DNA of 64,000 nt from Taxillus chinensis (Eukaryota > Streptophyta > Magnoliopsida > Santalales > Loranthaceae): NCBI GenBank assembly GCA_023512835.1, contig CM042087.1, forward strand, positions 46,792,249 to 46,856,248, in the 5' to 3' direction. This document shows, one piece after another, positions 12,961-25,287 of the stretch (its first letter is position 1; each line of letters starts with the position of its first letter). The position numbers and the translations under genes are program-made. The notes under the pieces were generated by a model. That model had not been told where the DNA came from. It did not search any database and worked only from the letters and a program-made list of their open reading frames with translations.

Positions 12961-14597
12961 AATATACAAGACTATTAGACTTGTGCATCTTTTGTAGAAA
13001 ACGTTGGATTATGTACTAATAATGTAGTTCCATTATAATTTACACGAGTCTTTTTCTTATGAGTTAAAGTTGTCAGATTTCTTTTCCCGATAACGTGTTA
13101 TTTGATTCAAATTTCAGATCTAACACAACCAACCAAACAAGAAAACTCTTTAAAGTACTCAATCAAGTATAGTCATATAGTTTATTAAATTCAATTGGAT
13201 TCGATCCAGCACTTGTTTTATTAATTGAAGTTGGCTATATAGAAACTAAACGTCCATGAATATTTTTGAAAATAATTTGATATAAACTCATTTATGTTTG
13301 CTCATTAAATAATAGTATTTTTCACGAGCAAGTTTTTTTTTTGCAAACATAATTATGATATTAATAAACTGTTCATGAACAAACGATAACAAATCAAGCA
13401 GACAAGCACTGCATATAAATTATAAATTTTTTTATTAATATAAATGTATTTTTTTTCAAATATAATTATATAAATATATACTTTAAAATTATTATTAAAT
13501 GAAAACATATGTTTATTTTTTATTAGTATTATTATTAGTATTTTACTATTGACTAAATATATTAATTATTTAAACATATTAAACAACAATGAATCCATGA
13601 TAAAATCTAATAATTAAGTTATTGTATTTTTTAGAACAATCCTATAGTTTAAGTTCCATTTACAGATTTCTAAAATTTACATCCGCAAGCAAATGTTTAC
13701 GAATTATTTATAAATAATTTATAAATAATTTCAATTTGTAGACACTATAATTTAATAAATCATATCAAATACGTTCAAATATCAAAGGTAAGGTCAAAAA
13801 ATATGCAACAAGCATCAAAAATATGAAAATTTCTTCACCACCCATTTCCTATTTTCAGGAAGGACATGTATGACAAGGTGGGGGGAATCACCCCTAGGAC
13901 CATGAATTCGGAGATGCAGGCCAATATCCCCATACTACAAGAAATTCTGCCCGTGACAAACTAAGTTAAGAGAGGTGAATAATGAGGAACCTTATTTGAA
14001 TGAGTACACCGATCACATCAGAATTCCTGGGGAATCAATATATGCTACCTCTGCAACTAACATGGTTTACAAAATACATGTCAATATATTTCTTTAAAAA
14101 TATTAATTATTATGAATAAAGTTACTTAACCACACTTTTTTTTAATTCAATTTATATATATGTATTTTAAAATTTTCCGTCTTCTAAGATTTTTGTAGAC
14201 ATTTTTTTCGTTAACCTTTTTCTTTGCTGATTTCATGATTTTTTTTTGTTTGGTTTTAAATGGTTTCTTGAGGTAAACCAATGTCTTATATCAAAACTCC
14301 ATTTTTGCGAAGTTGGATGTAAGATGCAGCAAAAAAGCATACGTACTCTTAATAAATAGTTACAAATATCATAGCACATTGGAAAGCAGACTATTATTGC
14401 AGTCTATCAATCCTCCCGATGCCCCCAGCCTTACTACTGCCTGTGGTTTAGGGAATGGATTGAGACAGAAAAAGCACTCCCTGCCGTTGCAGGGACATTC
14501 ACCAGCATCCAGTCATCTGCGTGCACGACTGCTCAAGCAGCAGATTAAACCATATGTCAAGAAATTCCTCACAGATGTATCACCAAGTGCAGAAGTG
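12961..14597. other. Intergenic stretch downstream of the HHP gene
   Basis: This is mostly AT-rich sequence. A slightly GC-richer island at 13855-14050 reads open for a short way on the plus strand ('MYDKVGGITPRTMNSEMQAN') but matches nothing I can name. The part next to 14597 should hold the 3' UTR of the minus-strand HHP gene. Confidence 0.4.
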
Positions 14598-17500
14598 CTA
14601 CAGTAAGCCACAAGCTTGCACTCTCTGGCGCCAGTCGAGAACTATAAATGTGGCAGCACTGTGTGCAAGGGCTCCAGCAACAACAAAGACATGGAAAATC
14701 TGATGGCTGTGCCCTGCTATATCGAATGTGCCGGGTTTCCATCGTTCAGGTATCCTGGTAACATAAAACCCAGCTCCCGTGGCATACAAAATGGCCATTA
14801 TTATTTCATATCCCAAAGCCAAAATCACTTGCGGCTGGCCCCAATGAAGGACAATGGCATGAACGGCAGGAATGATCCCTGAGAAGCCCATGGTTAGGAA
14901 GAGGTAGGCCCTGAAGCACCGGAAGCGGGGGGCAGTGAAGGCTGGCGTGAGGAAGGTGATGATAACAAGAATGCCAAGGAGGGAAATGGAGGTGAGGTAG
15001 AAGAGGCGTGAGTGGAGGTTGCAGAGGAAGGCGTAGTAGATAGGTGCAAAGAAGGAACATACAATCATGAAGGAGATGCCAGCATAGTCGAGGCGCCAAA
15101 AAAAAAGACTAAAGCGTTTTGAGTGGCAGGCAAAGAGGTGGGATAGGGAGCTGCAGACCAAGCAGCTCATGGCCCCACCCAAGAAAACAAACCATGGCCA
15201 TTTTGGTACATTAACGAAGGATGATTCTCGTCCCTCTCTTAATTGTGACTCCTGCAAATCAGTGTGAAGCCAGCTTGCAGGGGTAATATATGGAGCAAAA
15301 AAAGTATAACAAAAAACGTACTTTTTAAACAGACTTTAATATCTATCCAGCCACTTCAAAGAGCTTTCCCAAAGTTTTATACGAAAGAATAGGTTTCCCT
15401 ACATTATTAGGTTTGATCCATTAAATCAAGTCCCCAGGGAAAAACACTATACAGATGAAAGAGGCCACTCACCGGAAAAGCATTAAAAGAGAATTTTGCA
15501 TTGTCCATCATCAGCCCAGCCAATGATGGTTCGACAACTTTCTTCCTGCTCACATAAACAGAACTTCAGAAGTGCTGATCAACTTGATCCGATCAAGTGC
15601 AACTACATAATAAAGGAAAGAAACTAATTGACCTCAATTGGTTTCTTTTAATTAAAAACATTTTCAAATTTCTTCACATTTTCTAAAATATTTCAGATGT
15701 TTTATTTACTAATAATGTAATTGAGACTTTCAGATAAAATTTTAAATAAGATCATCAAGATTAAAAGTTTTTTGTAGCAGGAAAAAAAATATTGAAGGCA
15801 CCAAGACGTTACAAAAAGACGACAATTGACAACGAATAGAAAAAATTAGCATTAAGAAATATTACAACACATTGCAATATCTAAAAACACAACCCACAAC
15901 GCCCCCTTAACTCATTGGATATTGCTCTCAAGATTCTCAAAAACCCCTCAGTTGTGTTTCTTCCATAACACTCAAAAAACAGCAAGGGGGAAAGCATGTA
16001 AAAGTCATTTTGACCTCGTGCGAGCCTTAAGCCCATGCTAAGCTGCCATTTATTGGCCTACACACCCCTCGGAACCCAAGTCATATCCAACATAGAAAAC
16101 ACAAATCCTCATAATTAGGCCATCAAACTCTAATGAAGAAAATGGTTAATGTGCTCCCCTGCACATTTGCAAGAGCACTATGGCTCGCAATCAGCAAATC
16201 TCTCTGCTAAAGCTGATTGAGGGCAAGGATCTTTCCCCATGCAGCTTCCCAAGTGAAAAAGTCAATCCGAGTGGAGACCTTAGCCAGCCAATTAGCATGC
16301 CACCACCCCTCTCTACAATTTCTCAAGGCACCCACCCATTCTAAACTTCAAAACAGCTTTTAGTTGAGAAAGCCCCCTCGCAGGTGACACCCTACACCAC
16401 CAAATCCTGTTGTACCAACGGTAAACTATTTATATACAGTATCAAAAAATCCAAAATTGCATCGATTTCCCAATCTTGAACATTTTAGATAAAGACTACA
16501 TTCCAAATATCCCCTTAGAAATCAATAATCAACCCCAACGTCTGAGAGGGAATCCCATAAACCATAGGGGAATGCCGCCTTTAGGGGACGCTTGCTCCAC
16601 AATATAGAATCTCAAAAGGGTATGGAATCCACCCCTGGCTTCCACAAGATTAAACGAAGGAATTCCACCCACCCTAAGTTCTTCCACAAGCCAACCCTAT
16701 GAGGACCTCTCTATACCAAATGATCATGCCCAATAATGGAATTGAAAACTCTCCGCCACAAACTACCCCTCTTCACCACAAAATGCCACTTCCATTTGGA
16801 AAAAAGAGGTTCATTGAACTCCCTGATGGGTTTAATCCCCAACCCACCATCTACCTATGGTCGTTAAATAGCCTCCTACGTAATCAAGTGGAACATTATG
16901 TCACCACCCAACAAAAACCTCTGTTGTAAGTGTTTCAACCATCAAGCCACAGGGAAAAAAAACAAGAGAAAGTACACTGAATGGTTTGAGAGAGTACTTG
17001 GATAAATAAGCATGCTTCTAGCCTACCTCTAGCCCGCTAGTCACTTCTCAAAACACTCAATCACAGGATCTCATATTGTCGAGGACCTAATTGGAGCCCC
17101 AAGGGTCAACGCCAAGTAGGTGGTGGGTAATTGCCCCCGCCTTACAACCAAGCAACTGAGCCAAAGAGCTTCCATCCACCCCAGCCCCAACAGGCAGCAA
17201 CTCACTTTGTGACCAAATTGACCCGTAAGCCTAACACTGCTTCAAAGCCCAACAACATGATCTGAAGATTGATTATACTTTCAGCCTCAAAATATTTTTG
17301 TTAAAGCACCAGACCCACCATCAACAAAAAGGAAATGTGAAAGACAAGTAACCTCAACCCAGCCCACAACCTCAAACCTGGCCCACAAACGATGATCAAC
17401 CACCAGCTCCACCATCCAATTGAAAATTTCCATCACAAATAAGAAGAGAAGAGGAGATAATGGGTACCCTGACGCAACCCCTTAAAGGCACCAAAAAACT

Positions 17501-19927
17501 GCATAGGCCTCCCAGTTAACAAGAATAGCTAAGGTTGAAGACAAAATGCAATGATGGATCCAACTCAACCACTTTGTCCCAAAGCCCATCTACTGTATGA
17601 TCTAGAGAAGAAAATCCCAATCGACATAAGCTTTCTGTATATCTAGCTGGCAAATCACACTGCTGGTCTGCCATTTTAACTGTTGGTCTACCATTAGCAA
17701 TCAAAACAGCATTTAGAATTTGGCTGCAGCCACAAAGGAACATTGCTATGGGCCCATAAACTTCCCAAGAACCCCCTTAAGCTGCAAGGCTAACACCTTA
17801 GGAAGGAGCTTGTAGATTAGATCTACCAAGCTGATGGGCTGAAAATCCCCAACTTGCAGAGCTTCTTAGATTTTCAGAATCAAGATCACAAATGTGGTGT
17901 TAATACAGGACAAACACTTTTCTTTTCCATGTAAACATCAACATTACAAGTGAATTGACATAATTTTCAGATAGTCTATCTCTCTAATATTTTTACTAAC
18001 ACACACACACATATCCTATATTTCCTAACTGAGGAAAGTTAAATTTGTTGAAAATATATGGCCCGCCAAATGAAACGATATGTTGTTTAGAGGTTGAAAT
18101 TTATTATCAAGTTGTTGGTGCTAAACCTTTTTTAGTGCTTTAAACAACCACTCATTATAAGGATGTTTTTACTATAAAGCACGGAGAGAGTATTATATTT
18201 GTGTGCCAACAGAAAAAGAATAAAAGATGGCTAAAAATACTAGTGACTGAAATTGTTTCCAGTACAGGATATCCCACTTCAAAAAAACATTTTAGTTGAA
18301 AAAAATGGTGTTTTCAAGTGATGCAGTCATTTCAATGGGCAACAAAATGACAGAAAAGTTGGAGAAATTTGGAGTTCTGTGCACATGGTGATGACAGTGA
18401 GAATTGTGTCAGACAGAAGGTATAAATGTAAGGCTGTTAATTTCATTTTCTATTATTTTATTTGAATTTACAAAAAAAATGTGCTTGGAAAGGTAAAAAA
18501 TAACTCTCTGATTTGTTTCTAAATACCAATCTAAGTTTAGTAATCAAACATCATACTTATCAAAACTTAGTGAACATGCATCTTTTTTCAACCAAAACTA
18601 CTTCTGATGAAGGAGGTAACTTTGTGTTAGTTGCTACAGTTTGTAATTCTAGTGCTGTTGCTAACTGTGAAATTTGATCATTATTTAAAGAAGCAGGCTT
18701 TGCCCTACAATCAAAATTTTGGAATTTTAATAGAAATCGAATGGGATAAATTATCCCATTTTGCAAATGATTGCTAAACTTCTGACCAATCCTCTACAAA
18801 ATGGTTGTCATTGTAACCAAAATAGGCTTCATCCGAAAAGCTTTGTAAGTATTTCAAAGATTTTAGTGCCACTGTATGTGGTTGTGGCATGAAATATAAG
18901 GTGCATTTCCTATTTCATAAACATATTAATATATCTTCATTTACAAAACATAGTTTGCATACACATTTGGCATGCTTTTCTTCTAAAGGCACTTCCCCCG
19001 AGGCAATGAAGTCGACTTCTGTAAAAGAATAAAAAGGCATTTATGATGCTAAGATACCCACCTAAGCTAGTCTTTATTTTATGGTAGTGATATTCTATCC
19101 CAATTTTTTTCGCTGCTCCACAAGTGTATTATTCAATCTAACCTTTTATATGAAATATTTAAAAGCAATCAATTGAATTTAATAGAACCGTCGCTGGTAT
19201 ATTACAATTTTCAAAGTTGTAATGAAATATCTGTTTTAAGTTATGGAGTTAAAAGTTTTTTTTTAGAAAAGGTAAATATGTGTAAGCTTATGTATTTTTG
19301 ATTACCATATAGACCATTGAATTGCTACCGTTAGATGAAAATGCTAACATAAATAGGTAATAACATAAATGCTGCGGGTATCAAAACTACTTTGGCGATT
19401 CGGTATGCTTCCCAAGCTGCCTGACATACCTCAACTTCATATAATCAACTTTAAACAACACGATCAAAATAAAAATAATTTGTTTTTTTAAGTTAATTTA
19501 CCTGAACATAGTGGCTATCAAGCCTTTCGAGCTAGCCATCTCCATTGAGCTCATCACCGCCATTGCAAGAAAGATAAAAAATCCCCCCAAATGCCTATGG
19601 TTCCACCGAGAGCAATACATACATAATGTGAACACACATCGAAATCTTTGAATATGCAAAAACAGACAAACTCAAGCTCAGCTGACAATAATCAAACGAG
19701 GGAGAGAAGAGAAGAGGTGATTACGTCCAGATATTGAGGGTTTCATTGTGCCAGGAGAAGGCACTGAGAAGGACCTCCTTCAAGGGCCATTCGCAGCGGT
19801 AGTAGCCACGAATGAACTCGTTGTCCTTCATATACTCCGGCAGGGCCTCGTACTCCACTAGTCGCCGCTCAAACGTCTTCTTCTTCTTCTTCTTCATCTG
19901 CTCTTCCGATCTCTTCTGCATCTTCAT
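14598..19927 (-). CDS. Heptahelical transmembrane protein (PAQR/adiponectin-receptor-like), HHP4-type
   Basis: This is a PAQR-family seven-helix membrane protein of the plant HHP group, related to adiponectin and progestin receptors. Plant members are linked to hormone, sugar and cold responses. Exons are 19927-19725, 19594-19502, 15545-15473 and 15251-14598, with GT-AG borders and phases 2, 2 and 0. They give 340 residues and a stop at 14600-14598. The N-terminus is basic ('[20 protein letters not shown]'), followed by the family signature '[18 protein letters not shown]' and '[13 protein letters not shown]', then seven hydrophobic segments. The PAQR zinc-site residues are present: the helix-2 Ser-x3-His in '[11 protein letters not shown]' and the helix-7 His pair in 'GHSHQIFHV'. 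'RLDYAGIS' and '[19 protein letters not shown]' are also standard. The 'VFLGGAM' and 'VLHWGQPQ' stretches fit HHP4/5 better than HHP1. Intron 2 is 3.96 kb and carries a LINE. Confidence 0.93.
15890..17920 (-). mobile_element. L1-type LINE ORF2 fragment in HHP intron 2
   Basis: The minus strand reads, with frameshifts, through LINE reverse transcriptase and the C-terminal region. It starts at about 17900 with '[20 protein letters not shown]', then '[10 protein letters not shown]'. Next come '[19 protein letters not shown]' and a degraded YADD block that reads '[11 protein letters not shown]'. Then come '[19 protein letters not shown]' and the zinc-binding RT end, which reads like '.[18 protein letters not shown]' near 16250. 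The orientation is the same as the host gene. It is 5' truncated and inactive. Confidence 0.85.
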
Positions 19928-20072
19928 CTTCTGGACGATCGACCTCCGCTGCCACCGCCGCCGTCTCGAAACCTTTATAGTCTCCTTCTCCTCCGGCGAA
20001 CACTCGCAGGATTCGATTCACAATCGCGGCGCTGCTGCTGCCCTGCCGATGACGGCAAATGGTCGCCACCAT
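19869..20072 (-). other. Upstream ORF overlapping the HHP start codon (67 codons)
   Basis: An ATG at 20072 opens a 67-codon frame that ends at 19869. This is past the HHP ATG at 19927 and in a different reading frame. If the HHP transcript starts upstream of 20072, ribosomes using this ATG would bypass the main start. The peptide is acidic at its end ('[11 protein letters not shown]') because it is the shadow of the Lys-rich HHP N-terminus. I do not know the transcription start site, so this may lie in the promoter instead. Confidence 0.3.
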
Positions 20073-20181
20073 TATTAAATGCGGGAAAGGGCGAGTTCCC
20101 TCCCATAGAAGAAAGGCTCACGAAAAGAAACTTTCCAAAAGTGGTCAGGGCGCTAATAATGTCAACTCGGAAGGAAAACAA

Positions 20182-20958
20182 GCATTAATGGATAAGCATG
20201 TTAATAATGTTGTCACATACATATGTTTGCTTTTTTTTTTATATAGTTGTTAATCGATTCTGATAAATAATATAAAAAATAGCTGATTTACCATTATTTT
20301 GTCCCAAGGCACATTTTCCATTTTTCATTTTCCATTATTTGAAGTCCTACGTGGTGGTACAGTATATAATTATATATATGTGTGTGTTAGTTAACAGAAA
20401 TTCAACTCTCACAACTTAAATCTGTTTGCAATGTTTTTTAAATAATATAATGCCGAAAACAAACAACATCTAAAGTAATAACAATGACTTATAAACTCTT
20501 ATAAGTTGTTAAATATGATAAAATGATTTGTTGTATTGACAATAGATGCATGGTTTATATAATAACAAACTAAAATAAAAAGGCGAATAACTCAAAGCAC
20601 TCAATTATAATGACTTCTTGTCTTCAACTCTAGTTTGTCTTCTTATAATTACAAATGTTACATCTGTGTGTATTTGTGATGACCCATAAATTAGTGATAT
20701 TATCAAGATTCCAAACTAAATATATAATATGGTGCATAACATACGAGCTAAATTTGTTACTAAAATCAAATTCTTTGCCTAGATCTATCAAATCCACTAA
20801 GGTAAATTTAAGGGCTAACTCAAATAAAGATGACAAATGAAACTACAACTAGTCAACAAACAAATTGAGAACACACTAAACAAACAAAGGTGCTACTTAT
20901 GTGTTATAACACTATGCAATTATTCGTGTTACGCTTTGTTTGAACATAACTCAATCTC
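20182..20958. other. Upstream region of HHP, AT-rich
   Basis: This holds the presumed promoter of the minus-strand HHP gene and AT-rich intergenic DNA. I see no gene or clear transposon. Confidence 0.4.
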
Positions 20959-21402
20959 TGTTGAGGACCTTGATTAGGATCCAACAATAATTTAGAGAAG
21001 GATAACCGAATACCCAAACTCTAGCCCAAGCAATTCAAGTAATTAACTGAAAAAGCCGAAAATAAGTATAAACCTCTAATATGAGAGTTTATAATTGTCA
21101 ATAGTCAATAATCTGAATACATAAATTGTCGTAGACAAGGCCTATTTATAGGCAAACAACTATCTAGGAATTAGAAACTAAATACAATTAGGAAACTAAA
21201 GTAAAATACCAAAATACACTAATATGAATTAAATAAAGGAAAGTAATAAAAAGGAAAGACTAATGCAAATTAAATAAATGAAAGTAAATAAATGGAAAGA
21301 CTTCTAGACGAAGTAAGAGACTTGTTCGTCAAGGCAAGACACGTCGCAGGCTTCATCTTCAATACTGCTTCCCGTAAATAGTGCATGCATCAAATCTCAA
21401 CA
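20959..21402 (-). repeat. 3' LTR (in element orientation)
   Basis: A 444-bp LTR bounded by TGTTGAG and CTCAACA. It aligns without gaps to the copy at 22306-22749, with about 21 substitutions by hand count. It is preceded, in element orientation, by the purine-rich tract at about 21403-21417. Confidence 0.88.
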
Positions 21403-22305
21403 ATCCCCCGCCCTTCGAAACTTCCTTTAACCTCAAGGGAAATTTGGGAAAATTATTCTACATCTAAAGTAGAGCGCCCCATTAATCCCAGAAACCCATA
21501 ATCCTTTATAAATTTCCTGACTTCCTTCCTTGTGTGAATCTCTTGCCTCATTGTCACAAAATTAGGCTCCTGCAAAAATAGAAACGAAGCAGATCTCGAA
21601 TCTATTGTGAGTTCTACCCACATCTCTGGCTTGTGGAACACTTTTGCAAATAGGGATGACAAAAAGTGATAACAAAAAGTCGTGGCCTGAGGGGGTTGAG
21701 CATCAATTGGTCCAATTATGAAGGCCACGTTATTGGGAACAATTATAAATTGGGTGCACCTTGCATTGAGGGAACCACCTAACTAGGCATCATCAACGAC
21801 AAAGATCATGTTGTTGAAAAACTCTTCAATGGTGATGGCCTTGTTGACTGTGACTTGTGCATCATTCATCACAATAGAGGAAGTCAGAGGAATCAAGAAT
21901 TCTGAAGTTGGAGTTGGGTCGTCAATCCCTTTAGATGAGTCACCAGATGGGAACTCAGCTTCATGTTGTGATCCATATGATCTCTGAAAACATGGTTCAT
22001 CTTCAATGCTTAAAATATCTTTCACCTCCTGTGAAATTTGTCATGACCTATGATCATCTCCTTGAGTTCGTCTGCATCCTATAGAATCTTTTCCCTTGTA
22101 TGCGGATAATCGATTAATTTTCTGATTAATTCTGTCTTAGAATCGAACTATCTTTGTCAAAGTTGTTGAAAGTTCTGTCATGGAATTCTCCAAGGCTTCA
22201 AACCGTTGCATGTTCGTCCTTGCCGCCTCCTTCGTCATTGCTGATGAAGAACGCGAGATAAAATTGAGAAATCTTAATGAGGATCTCTCAATGAAAACAC
22301 CAAAT

Positions 22306-22749
22306 TGTTGAGGACCTTGATTAGGATCCAACAACAATCTATAGAAGGATAACCGAATACCCAAACTCTAGCCCAAGCAATTCAAGTAATTAACTGAAAA
22401 AGCCGAAAATAAGTATAAACCTCTAATATGAGAGTTTATAATTGTCAATAGCCAATAATCTGAATACATAAATTGTCGTAGACAATGCCTATTTATAGGT
22501 AAACAACTATGTAGGAATTGGAAACTAAATACAATTAGGAAACCAAAGTAAAATACCAAAATACACTAATACGAATTACATAAAGAAAAGTAATAAAAAG
22601 GAAAGACTAATGCAAATTAAATAAAGGAAAGTAAATAAATTGAAAGACTTCTAGATGAAGTAAAAGACTTGTTTGTCAAGGCAAGACACGTCGCAGGCTT
22701 CATCTTTAATACTACTTCCTGTGAATAGTGCATGCATCAAATCTCAACA
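22306..22749 (-). repeat. 5' LTR (in element orientation)
   Basis: A 444-bp LTR, the partner of 20959-21402, with identical terminal sequences. The primer-binding-site position lies at about 22286-22305 on the minus strand. Confidence 0.88.
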
Positions 22750-25287
22750 ACCTCACTGATGATTTATTATTCAAGTGTGTTTTTTTAGTTAGACTCTGGT
22801 GATTTGTTGATTTATGGGATCTTAAAAGTAGATATAGTGAGCAGTGTGATGTAACATGCAACAAATACAAAAAAAACACAAAATATACATGGTTTAGTTA
22901 ATTTAACTTGTTTTATGTGCGGTGAGGATACTACATACACTAATATCAATCTACTATATAAATCTTCACTTCTCACTGTGATATCTCTCAACCTCACTTT
23001 TGTTTTACTCAAAATTATATATCTAAATATAAAACAAACTCGCTCAGTATGGTTTCTCTTATTGATCCTTCACACTCTATATTGTTTTCTCATTTGTTTG
23101 TTCTTTAATCACCACCAACAATGTTCTGAACTTGCAAAAGCAATCTGCTCTCAAATGTCTTTCTTGTTGATGATCTTTTGTCTTATACACACACACAACA
23201 TAATTATATTGGGGGCTCCTTGAACAAACATTTTTCAACTGTGTTTATAGGTCTGCACTTGAATACCTCATAAAGCGTTAGGGTACACAACATGTACACT
23301 TAATTTCCATTATTAGATCAAATCAGAAATATGCCATGTGATAATTTAATAAATGAAAGTACCGCTACAACTTTAAAATTATCAAAGTTCGGTTACTTTG
23401 GTTAAAGGAATCTTTGATATGAACTTAGAGACAAGCCTTTTTACTCCGAGATATAACCCTTTTTCGAATTGAACTCTTTTGACTCGAGCACCTCCTGACA
23501 AGGTTTGCTCCGAGACATACATTTTTATATAGAATCAAATAGTTCTTCAACCGAACTACTTTTAAACAAGATTACTTTAAGATATAACTCATTAATTTGA
23601 ACTCTTATTGAACCAAACCAACATTACTTCGATATATAAGTTAATCTCAAACTGCTTATTGGATTCAAGTAATACTAATGATATATAGCTACTTCAACGT
23701 GGAGATACTTTGACATGTAAGTTTTGTCTTGAACTATTTATACTTGACTTCTTTGTTATGAAGTGTACTTAAAGATCTCGAATTCTCGTCTCAAAATAAC
23801 TTTGTGTCTAATCAAACACATCATACTTTATTAAAACATGATACCTTTAGTTGTTTGATGATAGCCTTTTAAGCTTATTTGTGGTCAACCTTTTTTTTGG
23901 GTGCTATTGTGCCCATTTATGCAAGTCAAATTTTAGTTTTGGTCCAAATTTGAAAATACCCAGCATTGATTACTTCGTATTGTACTCACATTTATAGTAT
24001 ATTTGATATGCGTTAAAAGAAATCAAATTTCATTCTTTTTCCGCGTTTGATACACTATGGGGAAAAGAATTATGCACTACTCTAAGAATCTTATATCTCA
24101 AAATAAGAGTAAAGGTTTACAAAGTTCATTTATGTAAGAGAATTTATTTTATTTTTTTCCCTCATGATTTATATGTGCCGCCACCCGCTCCCCCTGCATC
24201 TCTCGCTCTCTCTCTCTCTCTCTCTCCTGTTGTGCCATCTCTCCATGGCTGCATAACACTCACCATCGTTGCACTATCTCTCCACTGTTGCGCATCCTCC
24301 CTTCATTGCCTCCACCATTGTTGTGCATCTCTCCACAGTTGATCTTTTGTCAACTTCGTTTTGAGATTTAAATCATTATGGTTCAAGCCTTCATGCAACT
24401 TTTTACTTATTTTACATTATCAAATGGTAGTCTTTTAAATAACAATTCATCATTTTTAAATGTATAAATCAAGATATTGGGGTCATTCATTACAAATGAT
24501 GCGCTCCATTCCACCATTAAACTGAAAAGCCAGTACATGATTTGTGCACTATAGTTTACTATTTATAAAATTACCCAGCAATAGTTAAACCATAATAATA
24601 AAAGAAAGCTGAATCAAATAGCATTTTTGCTCCTGAAATATTCAAAATAGAAAAAAAAATGAAGACTTCGGGAGATTATATCCATTACATTTATTTTTGC
24701 TAGCAACGGCAAAGGATATCAATAGATTAATTGTAATTCCCTGATCAGAACAATTCGATTTAAACAATTTACCAATTAAACAAAATACTGATATCATAGT
24801 TGCTCTACAAATCAGTCTATACAAAATGGAACAAATTAAAGTCTATCAATTAAATGTATCAAATAAAAAAATCACATACTTATAAAAATTTAAACCGTGA
24901 AACCATCACAATTAGTTTTTCAAACCATCAAAATTAAACAAAATTAGTTTAATTTGAAACATTTCATTTAAAATTTCAAGAACTCGAATTGAATCAAATC
25001 AATTTTATGAAATTTAAATTTTATATATTATTATCTTTTAACTTATTAATTATTCTTATTCTCTTCTATCGATGCAATATGTTTAAATAAAAACTATCAT
25101 TTAGTTATTTTATATTATTATTTTATGAATTGAGACGTATTTGGTATTTATTTAGGTTTATTTTTATGACACTTATTTCAAACTAAAAGTCCGGTTTTTT
25201 TTAAGTAACCGATTCGGTTTAATTTTGTCCGACCTTTCACCTAGCAAAAATAAACGAGTGGGGAGTGGTTGAAGAGTGTAGAGAGAA
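22750..25287. other. Intergenic stretch upstream of RHL1
   Basis: This is AT-rich DNA without a gene I can support. It contains a CT microsatellite at about 24206-24226, followed by imperfect repeats of a 'ccatctctccac.gttg' phrase to about 24345. The last 100 bp should include the RHL1 promoter and 5' leader. Confidence 0.4.
24206..24226. repeat. CT microsatellite
   Basis: An uninterrupted CT dinucleotide run of about ten units in intergenic DNA, 1.1 kb upstream of the RHL1 ATG. Confidence 0.9.

Larger units (their letters stand above)
20959..22749 (-). mobile_element. Small non-autonomous LTR retrotransposon, Ty3/gypsy-like, with both LTRs
   Basis: Two direct repeats of equal length (20959-21402 and 22306-22749, 444 bp each) start with TGTTGAGG and end with CTCAACA. 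They flank 903 bp of internal sequence. In minus orientation, the internal sequence next to the right LTR starts ATTTGGTGTTTTCATTGAGA (primer-binding-site position). The end next to the left LTR carries a purine-rich tract, GAAGGGCGGGGGAT (polypurine tract position). An ATG at 22238 opens a short Gag-like start, 'MTKEAARTNMQRFEALENS', which stops after 33 residues. Further open stretches at 22025-21783 and 21728-21453 match no enzyme I know. No protease, reverse transcriptase or integrase is present, so the element depends on others. The flanking 5-mers are atctc and acctc, a possible target duplication with one change. Confidence 0.85.

Noticed and set aside
14806..15099. A 97-codon Pro/Leu/His-rich frame on the minus strand
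   Set aside because: It is an alternate-frame shadow of the HHP exon 14598-15251, which matches the family throughout and carries the catalytic-type histidines.
24180..24360. CT microsatellite and Pro/Ser-like frames as a possible exon
   Set aside because: It has no start, stop or splice context tied to RHL1. The repeat composition explains the open frame.
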